Below, one piece after another: positions 47,956 through 61,446 of a stretch of 64,000 nt of DNA (the stretch's first letter is position 1; every line of letters starts with the position of its first letter). Both the position numbers and the translations under genes were made by a program. The notes below the pieces were generated by a model that did not search any database, had not been told where the DNA came from, and saw nothing but the letters and a program-made list of their open reading frames with translations. This DNA comes from Hedera helix (Eukaryota; Streptophyta; Magnoliopsida; Apiales; Araliaceae), in the NCBI GenBank assembly GCA_947179155.2, contig OX359265.1, positions 55,811,040 to 55,875,039 on the forward strand, written 5' to 3'.

Positions 47956-50803
47956 TGTAAGACCCCGAATTTTATGAAATACAAAATTTAATTTTTCTTC
48001 ATATATATATTTTTTTTGAAACAGTAAGTGGTTAAATTAACAAAATTGAAAGTTAAGGATGTTATGTGCAAATTTTATTTTGTCGGACAATATTCGCTTT
48101 GTCGGGGAATATTCGTTTGGTCGGGGAATATTCGTGCCGTACGACGGCGCCGAAATAATAAATTATTGGTGGACCCCACAACGGAATATTTGTCGGATAT
48201 AGAAAACGACAGAAGTAACCTTTTTAAATAAAAATAGTCAACGGAACTGTTAAAATACCGGTGATAAAAGAATAGTAGCATACGGTAGTTTATGGTATTT
48301 TCTGTAGCACACGGTACTCTACAGTAACACACGGTATTGCATAGTGTCTCATATTATTGGTCTGATAATTGACACCGTAACTGTTACGCATCATTTCATC
48401 GATAATTGTCACTGCATAATATTTTATATTATCAATTTAATAATTGTTGTTACACAGTATTTTGCATTATTGATTTAATAATTGTCATTACACTGTATTT
48501 TATATCATTGAGTCAATAATTGTTGTTGCACTGTTTTTAAAATTATTGAACCTAATAATTGTCACAGTAACATATGCACAGTAATTCACATTATTGAATC
48601 AATAATTGTCATTACACAGTAACGTATGCTTTATTTTACATTATTGTTATCTCTATTATGATGTTATTTAAACAGTTGTATTTCATTAATTTATTGACTT
48701 GATATCTAAGAGCTAACTATACTGTATTTATAACAATTAGTCATAATAATTGAATTGATAAAGTTATTTGTTTATAATATAAAGTTAGGTGATTATTAGG
48801 TGATATGAAATGAATGGTGTAGATTAAAGTGTGAATTATTGTTGAATAATTGAATTGATTTGTTTATAATATAAAGTTAGGTGATTATTAGGTGATATGA
48901 AATGAATGGTGTAGATTAAAGATAATATAATATTTGAAATGGATGGTGTAGATTAAAAGATGATCTTTAAATGAATGGTTTAGATTAAATGAATGATAAG
49001 ATTTTTGGCTATAAATAGAAGCCTTAACTTAAGGATTTTTCATAAACTTCCTTACTTGTTCTTTCTTTCTCTCTCTAAATACTTCTTGTGAAAGTTCTCT
49101 CTAAGTGTGCTTAAGTCATCTTGAGTATTTGTGAAGATCTATAAGTATACGTGTACTGTTCAAGTTAATCAACCTCATTTAAATCAATATCCAGTCACGT
49201 GTTACGGTAAGGGATACCATCTTTTTCATCTTCCATTATTCAAACATACTATGGTAAGGGATTATCATTATTTGATTCTCGATAATAATATTGTTTCTTC
49301 CTTACTCATAAGACGTGCCTTTTATTTCCATGTATTAAATTGTGGGAATAACCTTACGGAGCGGATTGCCGCCTGTTGGTGAATAACCTTTCGTATTCAT
49401 TCATTATTAATCTATGAGAATAACCTTACGGAGCGGATTGCCGCCTGTTTGGTGAATAACTCTGTGTACTCAAATTCTATTAAATTGTGGGAATAACCTT
49501 ACGGAGCGGATTGCCGCCTGTTTGGTGAATAACTCTTTGTACTCAAATTCTATTAAATTGTGGGAATAACCTTACGGAGCGGATTGCCGCCTGTTGGTGA
49601 ATAACCCTTTGTATTAATTTCCTTCACCTTTTGTTAATCAAACCTGCTACGGTAAGGGATATTATTTTCTTTCATACTCCTAAATCGAAATTTATTATGG
49701 AACTATTGCTTCTATAATTCCTGAAAATATTATATGTTCCATAATAGTTGAACTTCATTATTTCAACTGAACCTTCCTATTTACGTGAACCTTTCTATTG
49801 AATTGTAACCGTTATTCTGAACTGTGGATCTTAAATATCATTTTTAAATTTCACTCCACATCATGTTGACAATTTGGACATTATTTGAATCTGTACAAAG
49901 TAAACTTCCGATACTTATTGTTATCCTATTTCTTCTGTTCATCATTTATATCATTCTAATCATCCAAAAATCAAGCTGTTGTGAATATCTGTGGCCGGGG
50001 GCACAGATGTGATATATTTGTTGAACAGATGATAGGTTAAAGGCGATATAATAGGTTAAAGGCGATACATCTGTTCGGTGTCTTTTATGGCACGTGGTGA
50101 ATGTTCTCTTTGGCCCGTAGTGCAAAGATGAATTGTTGTTTGGTATGATTATGACCAAAGGCTGAATCTGGTATAATCATGACCGTTGGTGTTATATTGA
50201 ATGTCTTTGGCCCGTAGTGCAAAGATGAACTGTTGATCTGCATGATTATGATCAGGAACTGTGAATTTGTATTATCTTGACTAATGATATTTCAGCTGAT
50301 AAAAGTTGATGATGTTTTTCCTAAAAAGAGAACCGAGTGGACATTATAGTCTGCATTATTCTTCTAATAGATTACTCATTCCGCTGCTATTATTGATCTG
50401 AACGTTGTTTAAGAATTTAACTGCAGTTTTTGATATAAACCTTGTAGTCTATTGTATTCTATCAAGAACTCAACTGTTGAAGACTAATGATAATTTATTC
50501 GTCATTATCTTAGTCATGATATTCTTTACTGGGCTATTTGAGCTCACCCTTTCTTTTGTTCCATTGTTTTTCAACAGGAGATGAAAACATAACAGGGTCT
50601 AGCCGGAGAATGGAGTGAGGGTCCGAGGAATAGTTATCATAGTCTTCACGTTTTGTAAAATAGTGTGGCAATAATAGTGAAGACTTAGTTGTGTATTATT
50701 ATACACTGTATTGTTGTACGTTGTGCTTTGTTGTAATAATTTTGTTGTAGTCTTTTGACGACTCAAGTATGGGCTGTGTGGGCCCAGATTTGGGGGCGTC
50801 ACA
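47956..50803 (+). repeat. 5' LTR of the young Ty3/gypsy element
   Basis: 2848 bases, TGTAAGACCCCG...GGGGCGTCACA. It contains tandem ATAATTGT(C/T)RTTACAC phrases (48360-48640), two partial copies of a 92-bp unit (48784-48921), and four copies of a roughly 70-base unit with CCTTACGGAGCGGATTGCCG (49341-49605). Confidence 0.93.
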
Positions 50804-50805
50804 GT

Positions 50806-50817
50806 TGGCATCAGAGC
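50806..50817 (+). other. Primer-binding site of the young Ty3/gypsy element
   Basis: TGGCATCAGAGC two bases after the 5' LTR. It is one base different from the usual initiator tRNA-Met complement TGGTATCAGAGC. Confidence 0.85.
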
Positions 50818-51002
50818 TTAGGGATATGGTCTTTAATGGCGATCTGGGGTAGAACTAGGAGGGGAGAGACGAATAGAATCAGTCACTAGTGTGTCCTACC
50901 TAAAATAGATTTTATTATCTAATGAGTCGATTTGAATGTAGGAACATGAAGTGATGAGTCAGTTTATTTGAACTAACATTTATTTTGTGACCACAGTTAG
51001 GT

Positions 51003-51902
51003 ATGGCATCTGAAAATCAATAGGTTAACTATGGAATACCCGAAGCAAATGTAGCCGAGAATCAAGAGGCCCCAAACAATCCTTCTGCCAACTCAGGAAA
51101 TAATGTTCCTGATAACATGATGAACGATGGATTCTTTAGGAATTTCATGCAGTTCATACAGAATCAAGGAAGAGGAAATCCAGTCAATAATAACGGTAGA
51201 AACGCTGGCAATTTGAGGATGGTCACTGTTAAGCAATTTAAAGAATTAGGACCACCTGAATTCCACGGGAAGCCTGACCCACTCAAAGCGGAGGCATGGC
51301 TGAAACAGACGACAAAAATACTTGATGTCTTACAATGCGCTGATGATCAGAAGGTGCCATTTGCCACTTTTATGTTACGAGGTGAGGCGGACCATTGGTG
51401 GGAAGCGGTAAAACGTATCCAACCTTCAGCACTCGAAATGTCTTGGACAGAATTCGAAGAACTGTTTAACGAGAAGTACTTCCCAGAAAGCATCCGCCAT
51501 ATGAAGGAAGTGGAATTCATTAAGCTGGAGCAGGGAAACATGACAGTTTCTCAATATGAAGCTAAGTTTGCTGAACTGTCTCGTTTTGCGACTCATCTAG
51601 TAGATGACGAAGCACGAATGAGTCGAATGTTCCTGAGAGGTTTGAGACTCAAAATTCGTCAACAACTTAGTTCTCATAAATTCAGTTTGTATTCAGATGT
51701 TGTAGATAGGGCCCAAAGGGTGGAGCAAACAGATGAAACATTGCAGCCAAGAGTTAATGATCAGCATAGAGAAAGGAGTGACAACAACCACAGGAACGAA
51801 AACCATCGAGGAGGTAACCAACACTTCGGTGGTAATTCCACACCAAATAACAGAAGAGGAGAATCTAGTGGGAACAATTTCAAAAGAAAGAGATTCCATA
51901 AT
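51003..51902 (+). pseudogene. gag, 5' part (interrupted by a solo LTR)
   Basis: The ATG at 51003 is followed after six codons by an in-frame TAG (51021-51023). The frame then stays open; an internal Met at 51117 could restart. The retrotransposon-gag domain is clear (FKELGPPEFHGKPDPLKAE, then FMLRGEADHWWEAVKR and FAELSRFATHLVDDEARM). A basic Asn/Arg-rich region leads to the solo LTR insertion at 51903. The reading frame resumes in phase at 54765. Gag would form the particle that packages element RNA. Confidence 0.9.
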
Positions 51903-54759
51903 TGTGACGCCCCCAAATCTAGGCCCACACAGCCCAAACTTGAGTCGTCAAAAGACTACAACAAAATTATTACAACAAAGCACAACGTACAACAATACCG
52001 TGTATAATAATACATAACTAAGTCTTCACTATTATTGCCACACTATTTTACAACACGTGAAGACTATAATAGATATCCCTCGGACTCTCACTCCATTCCC
52101 CGGCTAGACCCCGCTACGTTCTCATATCCTGTTGAAAAATAATGGAACAAAAGGGTGAGCTCAAATAGCCCAGTAAGAAATATCATGACTAAGATAATGA
52201 CGAATAAATTATCATTAGCCTTCAACAGGTGAGTTCTTGATAGAATACAACAGAATACAAGGTGTATATCAAAAACTGCAGTTAAATTTTTAAACAATGT
52301 TCAGATTAATAATAGCGGCGGAATGAGCAATCTATTAGAAGAATAATGCAGGCTATAATGTCCACTCGCTTCTCTTTTTCGTAAAAACATCATCAACTTT
52401 TATCATCTGAAATACCATTAGTCATGATAATATAAATTCACAGTTCCTGGTCATAATCATGCAAATCAACAGTTCATCTATGCACTACGGGCCAAAGAGA
52501 ACTTTCAATATATGCCATAAAAGACACCGAACAGATGTATCGCCTTTAACCTATTATATCGCCTTTAACCTAACATCTGCTCAACAAATATATCGCATCT
52601 GCGCCCCCCGCCACAGATAGTACCAGCGGTCATGATTATACCAGATTCAGCCTTTGGTCATAATCATACCAAACAACAGTTCATCTATGCACTACGGGTC
52701 AAAGAGAACTTTCACCACGTGCCATAAAAGACACCGAACAGATGTATCGCCTTTAACCTATTATATCGCCTTTAACCTATCATCTGTTCAACAAATATAT
52801 CACATCTGTGCCCCCCGCCACAGATGTTCACAACAGCTTGATTCTTGAAGATTAGTTCAAATGATAGTGAGACAATTGATGAACAGAAGAACATAGGATA
52901 AACAATAAATATCGAAAGTTTACTTTGTGCAGATTCAAATAATGTCCAAATTGTCAACATGATGTGGAGTGAAATTTAAAAATGAAATTCAAGATCCACA
53001 GTTCAGAATAACGGTTACAGTTCAATAGAAAGGTTCAGAAAATAGGAAGGTTCAGTTGAAATAATGAAGTTCAACTATTATGGAACATATAATATTTTCA
53101 GGAATTATAGAAGCAATAGTTCCATAATAAGTTTCGATTCAGGAGTATGAAAGAAAATAATATCCCTTACCGTAGCAAGTTCAAGAGTGTAAAAAAAAAA
53201 AAATGACATTTCTTACTGTAGTAAGTTTAAGAGTATGAAAGAAAATGAAATTCCTTACCGTAGTAAGTTCAAGAGTGTAAAAAAAATGACATTTCTTACC
53301 TTAACACGTGACTGGATATTGATTTAAATGAGATTGATCAACCTATATATTTATAATAAAATTAGTAATTACAACATGTAAACTTCAAAGTGTATGATAA
53401 CTCATATATTATGAACTATCAAAATTATATATATTTAACATAATTTTTGTAGTATAAAATACCAACTTTTAAAATAGTTTTAAAAATAATATTTCAAAAT
53501 AAATCTTCCAAAGAAAGTTTTTAAAAATGAATCTTCTCAAAGAAGAGTCTTCTAAAGGAAGATTTGTGAATACCGTGAAAAATAGGAATTTATAAAATTA
53601 CTACTCTTTAATAAAAGACTTACTTGAAAAATTTCTGCACTCCTTTTGGCTTTCAAACACTCAAAATAGCCTTACTATTCTCAGAGAAAACTCATAAAAT
53701 TCTTATAGAAAAATTTTATGTTTTAGGTGTGATTTTTCTATTCAGCTGAACAAGCTATTTATAGGAGAAAAGAGGTTACTATGCGTGGTAGGTGAACTAA
53801 AAAAAAAAATTCAGCAGAGGCTGCGCAAACGTTTTTAAAAATTTTCAATACTTGCACAGTAACTTTAAAATTTTCAAAAAGTGAACAGTAATGAACAGTA
53901 ACTTTTGTCGGTGGATGAACAGTAACTTCCCCCGAGATGAACAGTGACTTCCGTCAGTGAATAGTAACTTTTCCGGGAATGAATAGTAAATTCCGGGAGT
54001 GAATAGTAACTTTTGAAAAATAAAAATTTTTATTTTTCCTGTGGGTCCAACATATAAAATAAAATAATGCTACAACAATAATGTAATAAATACGTTACAG
54101 ATTATTATTAATTTAATAATATAAATTACAGTATATTTGCAACTGTGACAATTATTAGGTTCAATAATTTTAAAAAAAACAGTGCAGCAACAATTATTGA
54201 GTCAATGATATGAAATACAGTGTAATGACAATTATTGAATCAATAATGCAAAATACTGTGTAGCAACAATAATTGAATTGATAATATAAAATATTATGCA
54301 GTGACAATTATTGATGAAATGATGCGTAACAGTTACGGTGTCAATTATCAGAACAATAGTATGAGACACTGTGCAATACCGCGTGCTACTGTAGAGTACC
54401 GTGTGCTACAGAAAATACCATAAATTACCGTATGCTACTATTCTTTTATCACCGGTATTTTAACAGTTAACACCGTTGACTATTTTTATTTAAAAAGGTT
54501 ACTTCTGTCGTTTTCTATATCCGACAAATATTCCGTTGTGGAGTCCACCAATAATTTGTTATTTTGGCGCCGTCGTACGGCTCGAATATTCCCCGACAAA
54601 ACGAATATTCCCCGACAAAGCGAATATTGTCCGACAAAATAAAATTTGTACAAAACTTCCTTAACTTTCAATTTCGTCAATTTAACCACTTACTGTTTCA
54701 TGAAAAAAATATATGAAGAAAAATTAATTTTTATATTTCATAAAATTCGGGGTCTTACA
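51903..54759 (-). mobile_element. Solo LTR of a related subfamily, inserted in reverse orientation in gag
   Basis: 2857 bases read on the minus strand as TGTAAGACCCCGAATTTTATG-type start and GCGTCACA end, flanked by the duplication ATAAT (51898-51902 and 54760-54764). Both outer parts are clearly related to the LTRs of the host element but visibly diverged. A middle part (about 53330-54110) has no counterpart there and carries several AGTAACTT/GAACAGTAACTT repeats. It also has a two-copy repeat near 52450-52617 and 52655-52830. Confidence 0.9.
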
Positions 54760-54764
54760 ATAAT

Positions 54765-57700
54765 AATTATGGAAGGGCACCAGCACCAGTACCAACACCA
54801 GCACCGACCCCAGTTTCAAGGGGAGAAGATCGACCACCAGTGAGATGCTATAGGTGTGGTCAGGAAGGTCACATCAGCCTAAACTGTACTCTGCAGTCCA
54901 AAAAGTGCTACAGTTGTGGGAAAGAGGGTCATCTTGCGCGGTTTTGTCCTGCCACAAAATCAAGTCCAGCTGCAATGATGATACCAAAAGCTAGCGCGGA
55001 TAAAGGAAAATCTGTAGTTCAAGGGAGAGCTTTTGTTGTGACATCCCAAATGGCGCGAAACTCGAACGAGGTGATAACCGGTAAGCTATTCATAAATTCT
55101 CGTGAAGTCTACGCTTTGTTAGATACTGGCTCTACCCATTCTCTTATCTCACCTGCATGTGCTCAGCGTTTAAACTTAACTCCTGAAAACTTGGACTTTG
55201 ACTTATCAGTTGAAACCCCATTAGGAGAAATGACCATTACATCTACTGTCTATAAATCTTGCCTAGTTCAAATCAACAACCTCACATTATCTGTTGACCT
55301 TATTTCTTTGGAGATGCGTGAATTTGATGTGATTTTAGGAATTGATTGGTTGACTACCCATCATGCTAAAATTGATTGTTTTCATAAGATTATTAGTTTT
55401 CATATTCCTAATCAACCTGTCATGCAAATTCAAGCAACTAAACCATTGAAATCTATAACTGTTATTTCTAGTCATAAAGCCATTCGTTTATTGAAAAACG
55501 GATGTCAAGCCTTTTTAGCTCATGTCACTGATTTGAACAAAAATACGTCAAACTTGAATGATATTCCCATTGTTAATGAGTTTCCTGACGTTTTTCCTGA
55601 AGAACTTCCTGGCTTACCCCCAAACCGTGAAATTGATTTTTATATTGATCTTGAACCCGGTACCAAGCCCATTTCCAAAGCTCCCTACCGAATGGCTCCC
55701 ATTGAACTTCAAGAGTTAAAAGTCCAACTATAGGAATTGTTGGATACCGGTTTCATTCGTCCGAGTGCATCACCTTGGGGTGCTCCTGTTCTATTTGTGA
55801 AGAAGAAAGACGGGAGTATGAGATTGTGCATTGACTACCGAGAATTGAACCATGTCACCATCAAGAACAGGTACCCGTTACCTCGGATTGATGACATGTT
55901 TGATCAATTGCAAGGTGCTCAACATTTCTCAAAGATTGATCTCCGTTCTGGATATCATCAGTTAAAGGTTAAAGCTGAGGACATTCCAAAGACTGCTTTC
56001 AGAACTCGTTATGGGCATTATGAGTTCTTAGTCATGCCTTTTGGACTAACTAATGCTCCTGCAGCTTTCATGGACATGATGAACCGGATATTCAAGGAAC
56101 ATTTGGATCATTTTGTGGTTGTCTTTATTGATGACATCCTCATATACTCCAAGAGTCGCGAGAATCATGAACAACACCTGAGATTGATACTACAAAAGCT
56201 CCGTGAAAACAAATTATATGCCAAGTTAAAGAAATGTGAGTTCTGGCTTGAGGAGGTCGCGTTTCTTGGGCATGTGATTTCTAGTCAAGGAATATCAGTC
56301 GATCCTGCGAAGATTGAAACGGTACTAAATTGGGAACAACCCAAAACAGTAACCGAAGTCCGAAGTTTTCTGGGTCTAGCTGGTTATTATCGGAGATTCG
56401 TAGAAGGATTTTCTCGAATCGCCACTCCATTAACGCAGCTTACTCGGAAAAGCACAAAATTCATATGGAGCGAGGAATGCGAGAAAAGTTTCTAAGAACT
56501 CAAGAAGAGACTGGTTTCAGCTCCTGTTCTGACCATACCATCAGGATCAGGAGAATTTATTATCTACAGCGATGCTTCTGGCAAAGGTCTAGGCTGTGTC
56601 CTTATGCAACATGGAAAGGTTATAGCCTACGCTTCTCGACAACTCAAAGATTATGAGAAAAATTATCCTACTCATGATCTAGAGTTGGCAGCAGTCGTTT
56701 TCGCGTTGAAGATCTGGAGACACTACTTGTACGGAGAAAAAGTGGATATCTATACGGATCATAAAAGTCTCAAGTATTTCTTCACCCAGAAGGAACTCAA
56801 CATGCGACAACGACGTTGGCTTGAGCTGTTAAAGGATTATGACCACACAATCCAGTATCACCCGGGAAAGGCGAACGTTGTAGCTGACGCTTTGAGCAGA
56901 AAATCTTATGCAAGTACAAGTGCACTGCTGACAACACAAAAGTGTATTTTGTACGACTTGCAAAAGATGGAGATAGAGCTAAAGACACCAGGGACCCACT
57001 CGAAGATTGCTCACGTGCGAGTAGAACCAACTTTAATCGATAAAATTAAAGCTGCTCAAGCTACCGATCCGGAACTGATAAACATGATAAAGAAAGTACA
57101 AGAAGGTGCCATTCCCGAAGCAAGAATCGACGAGAAAGGAATACTTCGAGTCAACTCTCGACTCTGTGTTCCTAACGATCCTGAATTAAAGCATAAAATC
57201 ATGATGGAGGCACACAACACGCCGTTTGCAATCCACCCAGGAGGTACCAAGATGTATCGAGATCTTCGACATACATTTTGGTGGAACAATATGAAAAGAG
57301 AAATTGCGGAGTTTATCTCAAGGTGCCTAACTTGTCAACGTGTCTAGGCAGAACATCAAGTTCCTAAAGGTCCATTACAATCACTTGAAGTTCCCGAATG
57401 GAAGTGGGAACACATCAATATGGACTTCGTGACGGGTCTTCCAAAAGTTTCTCAAGGCTTAGATGCAATTTGGGTGATCGTAGATAGATTGACCAAATCT
57501 GCTCATTTCTTGCCTATACGAGAAAACTTTTCACTTGAACGTCTTGCCGGTATGTACATAAATGAGATCGTGAGATTGCATGGCATGCCAGTTTCCATAG
57601 TTTCTGATCGAGATCCTAGATTCACTTCAGGCTTTTGGATCAGTCTACAAAAAGCTATGGGCACTGAACTACGTTTTAGTTCTGCATACCATCCTCAAAC

Positions 57701-58511
57701 GGACGGACAATCGGAAAGGACGATCCAGACCCTCGAAGATCTTTTGAGACTTTGTGTATTAGACTTCAAAGGAAGTTGGGATAAGTACTTGCCGTTGGTG
57801 GAATTTTCTTACAACAACAGTTACCAAGCAAGCATAGGTATGGCTCCATTCGAGGCATTGTATGGAAGGAAGTGTCGCTCTCCAATATGTTGGAATGAGG
57901 TAGGAGAAGCAAAATTGTTGGGACCCGAGTTGGTACGCTTGACGACCGAAAAGATCCAAATGATCCGACAACGAATACAGACCGCACAAGAACGACAAAA
58001 GAGTTATGCTGATCTTCATCGGAGAGACGAAAATTTCAACGTCGGAGATCATGTATTCTTACGTGTTTCTCCATGGAAAGGGGTTACGAGATTCGGAAAG
58101 AGAGGAAAGCTCAACCCTCGATTTATTGGCCCATTTGAAATCCTCGATCGAATAGGAACCGTAGCCTACAGACTAGCCCTACCACCAAGTATGTCTCGCA
58201 TCCATAACGTTTTTCACATATCTATGTTAGGTAAATATGTCAAGGACTCAAACAACGTCATTGAGTTAGAACCAGACGTTATAGCAGAGGATTTAACATA
58301 CGAGGAGGTACCTGTTAAGATCCTGGATAAGAAGGAGCAGATCCTACGCTCAAAGGTTATACCTCAAGTTAAGGTTTTATGGAGGAACCAAGATACTGAG
58401 GAAATGACCTGGGAGCTAGAATCTGAGATGAAATCTAAGTATCCTTACCTCTTCGATATGTCAGGTACGTCAATTTCGGGGACGAAATTTCATAAGGAGG
58501 GGAGGTTGTAA
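54765..58511 (+). pseudogene. gag 3' end and pol (protease, RT, RNase H, integrase, chromodomain-like tail) with three stops
   Basis: One frame runs to a terminal TAA at 58509-58511, which lies in the first bases of the 3' LTR. In order: two CCHC knuckles ([28 protein letters not shown]); aspartic protease motif [10 protein letters not shown] near 55122; RT with [19 protein letters not shown] and catalytic FIDD near 56125; RNase H with [10 protein letters not shown] near 56565; integrase zinc-binding [10 protein letters not shown]...CLTC; catalytic core with [19 protein letters not shown] and [16 protein letters not shown]; and a tail [16 protein letters not shown] resembling a chromodomain. 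In-frame stops lie at 55731 (TAG), 56493 (TAA) and 57345 (TAG). No frameshift is present. All catalytic residues remain. Confidence 0.92.
58494..58505 (+). other. Polypurine tract of the young Ty3/gypsy element
   Basis: AAGGAGGGGAGG, directly before the 3' LTR. It also encodes the last sense codons of pol. Confidence 0.85.
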
Positions 58512-61446
58512 GACCTCGAATTTTATGAAATACAAAATTTAATTTTTCTTCATATATATATTTTTTTTGAAACAGTAAGTGGTTAAATTAACAAAATTGA
58601 AAGTTAAGGATGTTATGTGCAAATTTTATTTTGTCGGACAATATTCGCTTTGTCGGGGAATATTCGTTTGGTCGGGGAATATTCGTGTCGTACGACGGCG
58701 CCGAAATAATAAATTATTGGTGGACCCCACAACGGAATATTTGTCGGATATAGAAAACGACAGAAGTAACCTTTTTAAATAAAAATAGTCAACGGAACTG
58801 TTAAAATACCGGTGATAAAAGAATAGTAGCATACGGTAGTTTATGGTATTTTCTGTAGCACACGGTACTCTACAGTAACACACGGTATTGCATAGTGTCT
58901 CATATTATTGGTCTGATAATTGACACCGTAACTGTTACGCATCATTTCATCGATAATTGTCACTGCATAATATTTTATATTATCAATTTAATAATTGTTG
59001 TTACACAGTATTTTGCATTATTGATTTAATAATTGTCATTACACTGTATTTTATATCATTGAGTCAATAATTGTTGTTGCACTGTTTTTAAAATTATTGA
59101 ACCTAATAATTGTCACAGTAACATATGCACAGTAATTCACATTATTGAATCAATAATTGTCATTACACAGTAACGTATGCTTTATTTTACATTATTATTA
59201 TCTCTATTATGATGTTATTTAAACAGTTGTATTTCATTAATTTATTGACTTGATATCTAAGAGCTAACTATACTGTATTTATAACAATTAGTCATAATAA
59301 TTGAATTGATAAAGTTATTTGTTTATAATATAAAGTTAGGTGATTATTAGGTGATATGAAATGAATGGTGTAGATTAAAGTGTGAATTATTGTTGAATAA
59401 TTGAATTGATTTGTTTATAATATAAAGTTAGGTGATTATTAGGTGATATGAAATGAATGGTGTAGATTAAAGTGTGAATTATTGTTGAATAATTAAATTG
59501 ATTTGTTTATAATATAAAGTTAGGTGATTATTAGGTGATATGAAATGAATGGTGTAGATTAAAGATAATATAATATTTGAAATGGATGGTGTAGATTAAA
59601 AGATGATCTTTAAATGAATGGTTTAGATTAAATGAATGATAAGATTTTTGGCTATAAATAGAAGCCTTAACTTAAGGATTTTTCATAAACTTCCTTACTT
59701 GTTCTTTCTTTCTCTCTCTAAATACTTCTTGTGAAAGTTCTCTCTAAGTGTGCTTAAGTCATCTTGAGTATTTGTGAAGATCTATAAGTATACGTGTACT
59801 GTTCAAGTTAATCAACCTCATTTAAATCAATATCCAGTCACGTGTTACGGTAAGGGATACCATCTTTTTCATCTTCCATTATTCAAACGTACTATGGTAA
59901 GGGATTATCATTATTTGATTCTCGATAATAATATTGTTTCTTCCTTACTCATAAGACGTGCCTTTTATTTCCATGTATTAAATTGTGGGAATAACCTTAC
60001 GGAGCGGATTGCCGCCTGTTGGTGAATAACCTTTCGTATTCATTCATTATTAATCTATGAGAATAACCTTACGGAGCGGATTGCCGCCTGTTTGGTGAAT
60101 AACTCTGTGTACTCAAATTCTATTAAATTGTGGGAATAACCTTACGGAGCGGATTGCCGCCTGTTTGGTGAATAACTCTTTGTACTCAAATTCTATTAAA
60201 TTGTGGGAATAACCTTACGGAGCGGATTGCCGCCTGTTGGTGAATAACCCTTTGTATTAATTTCCTTCACCTTTTGTTAATCAAACCTGCTACGGTAAGG
60301 GATATTATTTTCTTTCATACTCCTAAATCGAAATTTATTATGGAACTATTGCTTCTATAATTCCTGAAAATATTATATGTTCCATAATAGTTGAACTTCA
60401 TTATTTCAACTGAACCTTCCTATTTACGTGAACCTTTCTATTGAATTGTAACCGTTATTCTGAACTGTGGATCTTGAATATCATTTTTAAATTTCACTCC
60501 ACATCATGTTGACAATTTGGACATTATTTGAATTTGTACAAAGTAAACTTCCGATACTTATTGTTATCCTATTTCTTCTGTTCATCATTTATATCATTCT
60601 AATCATCCAAAAATCAAGCTGTTGTGAATATCTGTGGCCGGGGGCACAGATGTGATATATTTGTTGAACAGATGATAGGTTAAAGGCGATATAATAGGTT
60701 AAAGGCGATACATCTGTTCGGTGTCTTTTATGGCACGTGGTGAATGTTCTCTTTGGCCCGTAGTGCAAAGATGAATTGTTGTTTGGTATGATTATGACCA
60801 AAGGCTGAATCTGGTATAATCATGACCGTTGGTGTTATATTGAATGTCTTTGGCCCGTAGTGCAAAGATGAACTGTTGATCTGCATGATTATGATCAGGA
60901 ACTGTGAATTTGTATTATCTTGACTAATGATATTTCAGATGATAAAAGTTGATGATGTTTTTCCTAAAAAGAGAACCGAGTGGACATTATAGTCTGCATT
61001 ATTCTTCTAATAGATTACTCATTCCGCTGCTATTATTGATCTGAACGTTGTTTAAGAATTTAACTGCAGTTTTTGATATAAACCTTGTAGTCTATTGTAT
61101 TCTATCAAGAACTCAACTGTTGAAGACTAATGATAATTTATTCGTCATTATCTTAGTCATGATATTCTTTACTGGGCTATTTGAGCTCACCCTTTCTTTT
61201 GTTCCATTGTTTTTCAACAGGAGATGAAAACATAACAGGGTCTAGCCGGGGAATGGAGTGAGGGTCCGAGGAATAGTTATCATAGTCTTCACGTTTTGTA
61301 AAATAGTGTGGCAATAATAGTGAAGACTTAGTTGTGTATTATTATACACTGTATTGTTGTACGTTGTGTTTTGTTGTAATAATTTTGTTGTAGTCTTTTG
61401 ACGACTCAAGTATGGGCTGTGTGGGCCCAGATTTGGGGGCGTCACA
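58507..61446 (+). repeat. 3' LTR of the young Ty3/gypsy element
   Basis: 2940 bases, nearly identical to the 5' LTR. The whole length difference is one extra 92-bp unit (units start at 59335, 59427 and 59519). The roughly 70-base quadruple repeat is at 59984-60248. Confidence 0.93.

Larger units (their letters stand above)
47956..61446 (+). mobile_element. Young Tekay/Del-like Ty3/gypsy retrotransposon inserted in a copia element
   Basis: 13,491 bases bounded by the target duplication AATTG (47951-47955 and 61447-61451). It has LTRs at 47956-50803 and 58507-61446, a primer site TGGCATCAGAGC at 50806-50817 and a polypurine tract AAGGAGGGGAGG at 58494-58505. The internal order gag, protease, RT, RNase H, integrase, chromodomain-like tail identifies a Ty3/gypsy chromovirus. 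Long LTRs and the tail fit the Tekay/Del lineage. The LTRs differ by about nine or ten substitutions that I could spot, plus one 92-bp repeat unit, so insertion is recent. A solo LTR interrupts gag, and four stops interrupt the reading frame, so this copy is not autonomous. Confidence 0.93.

Noticed and set aside
48028..48231. Repeated 67-codon open frame seen in three LTR copies (also 54486 and 58579)
   Set aside because: It is shared only because the LTRs are copies; it has no start context or domain, and the diverged copy shows no sign of protein-level constraint that I could see.
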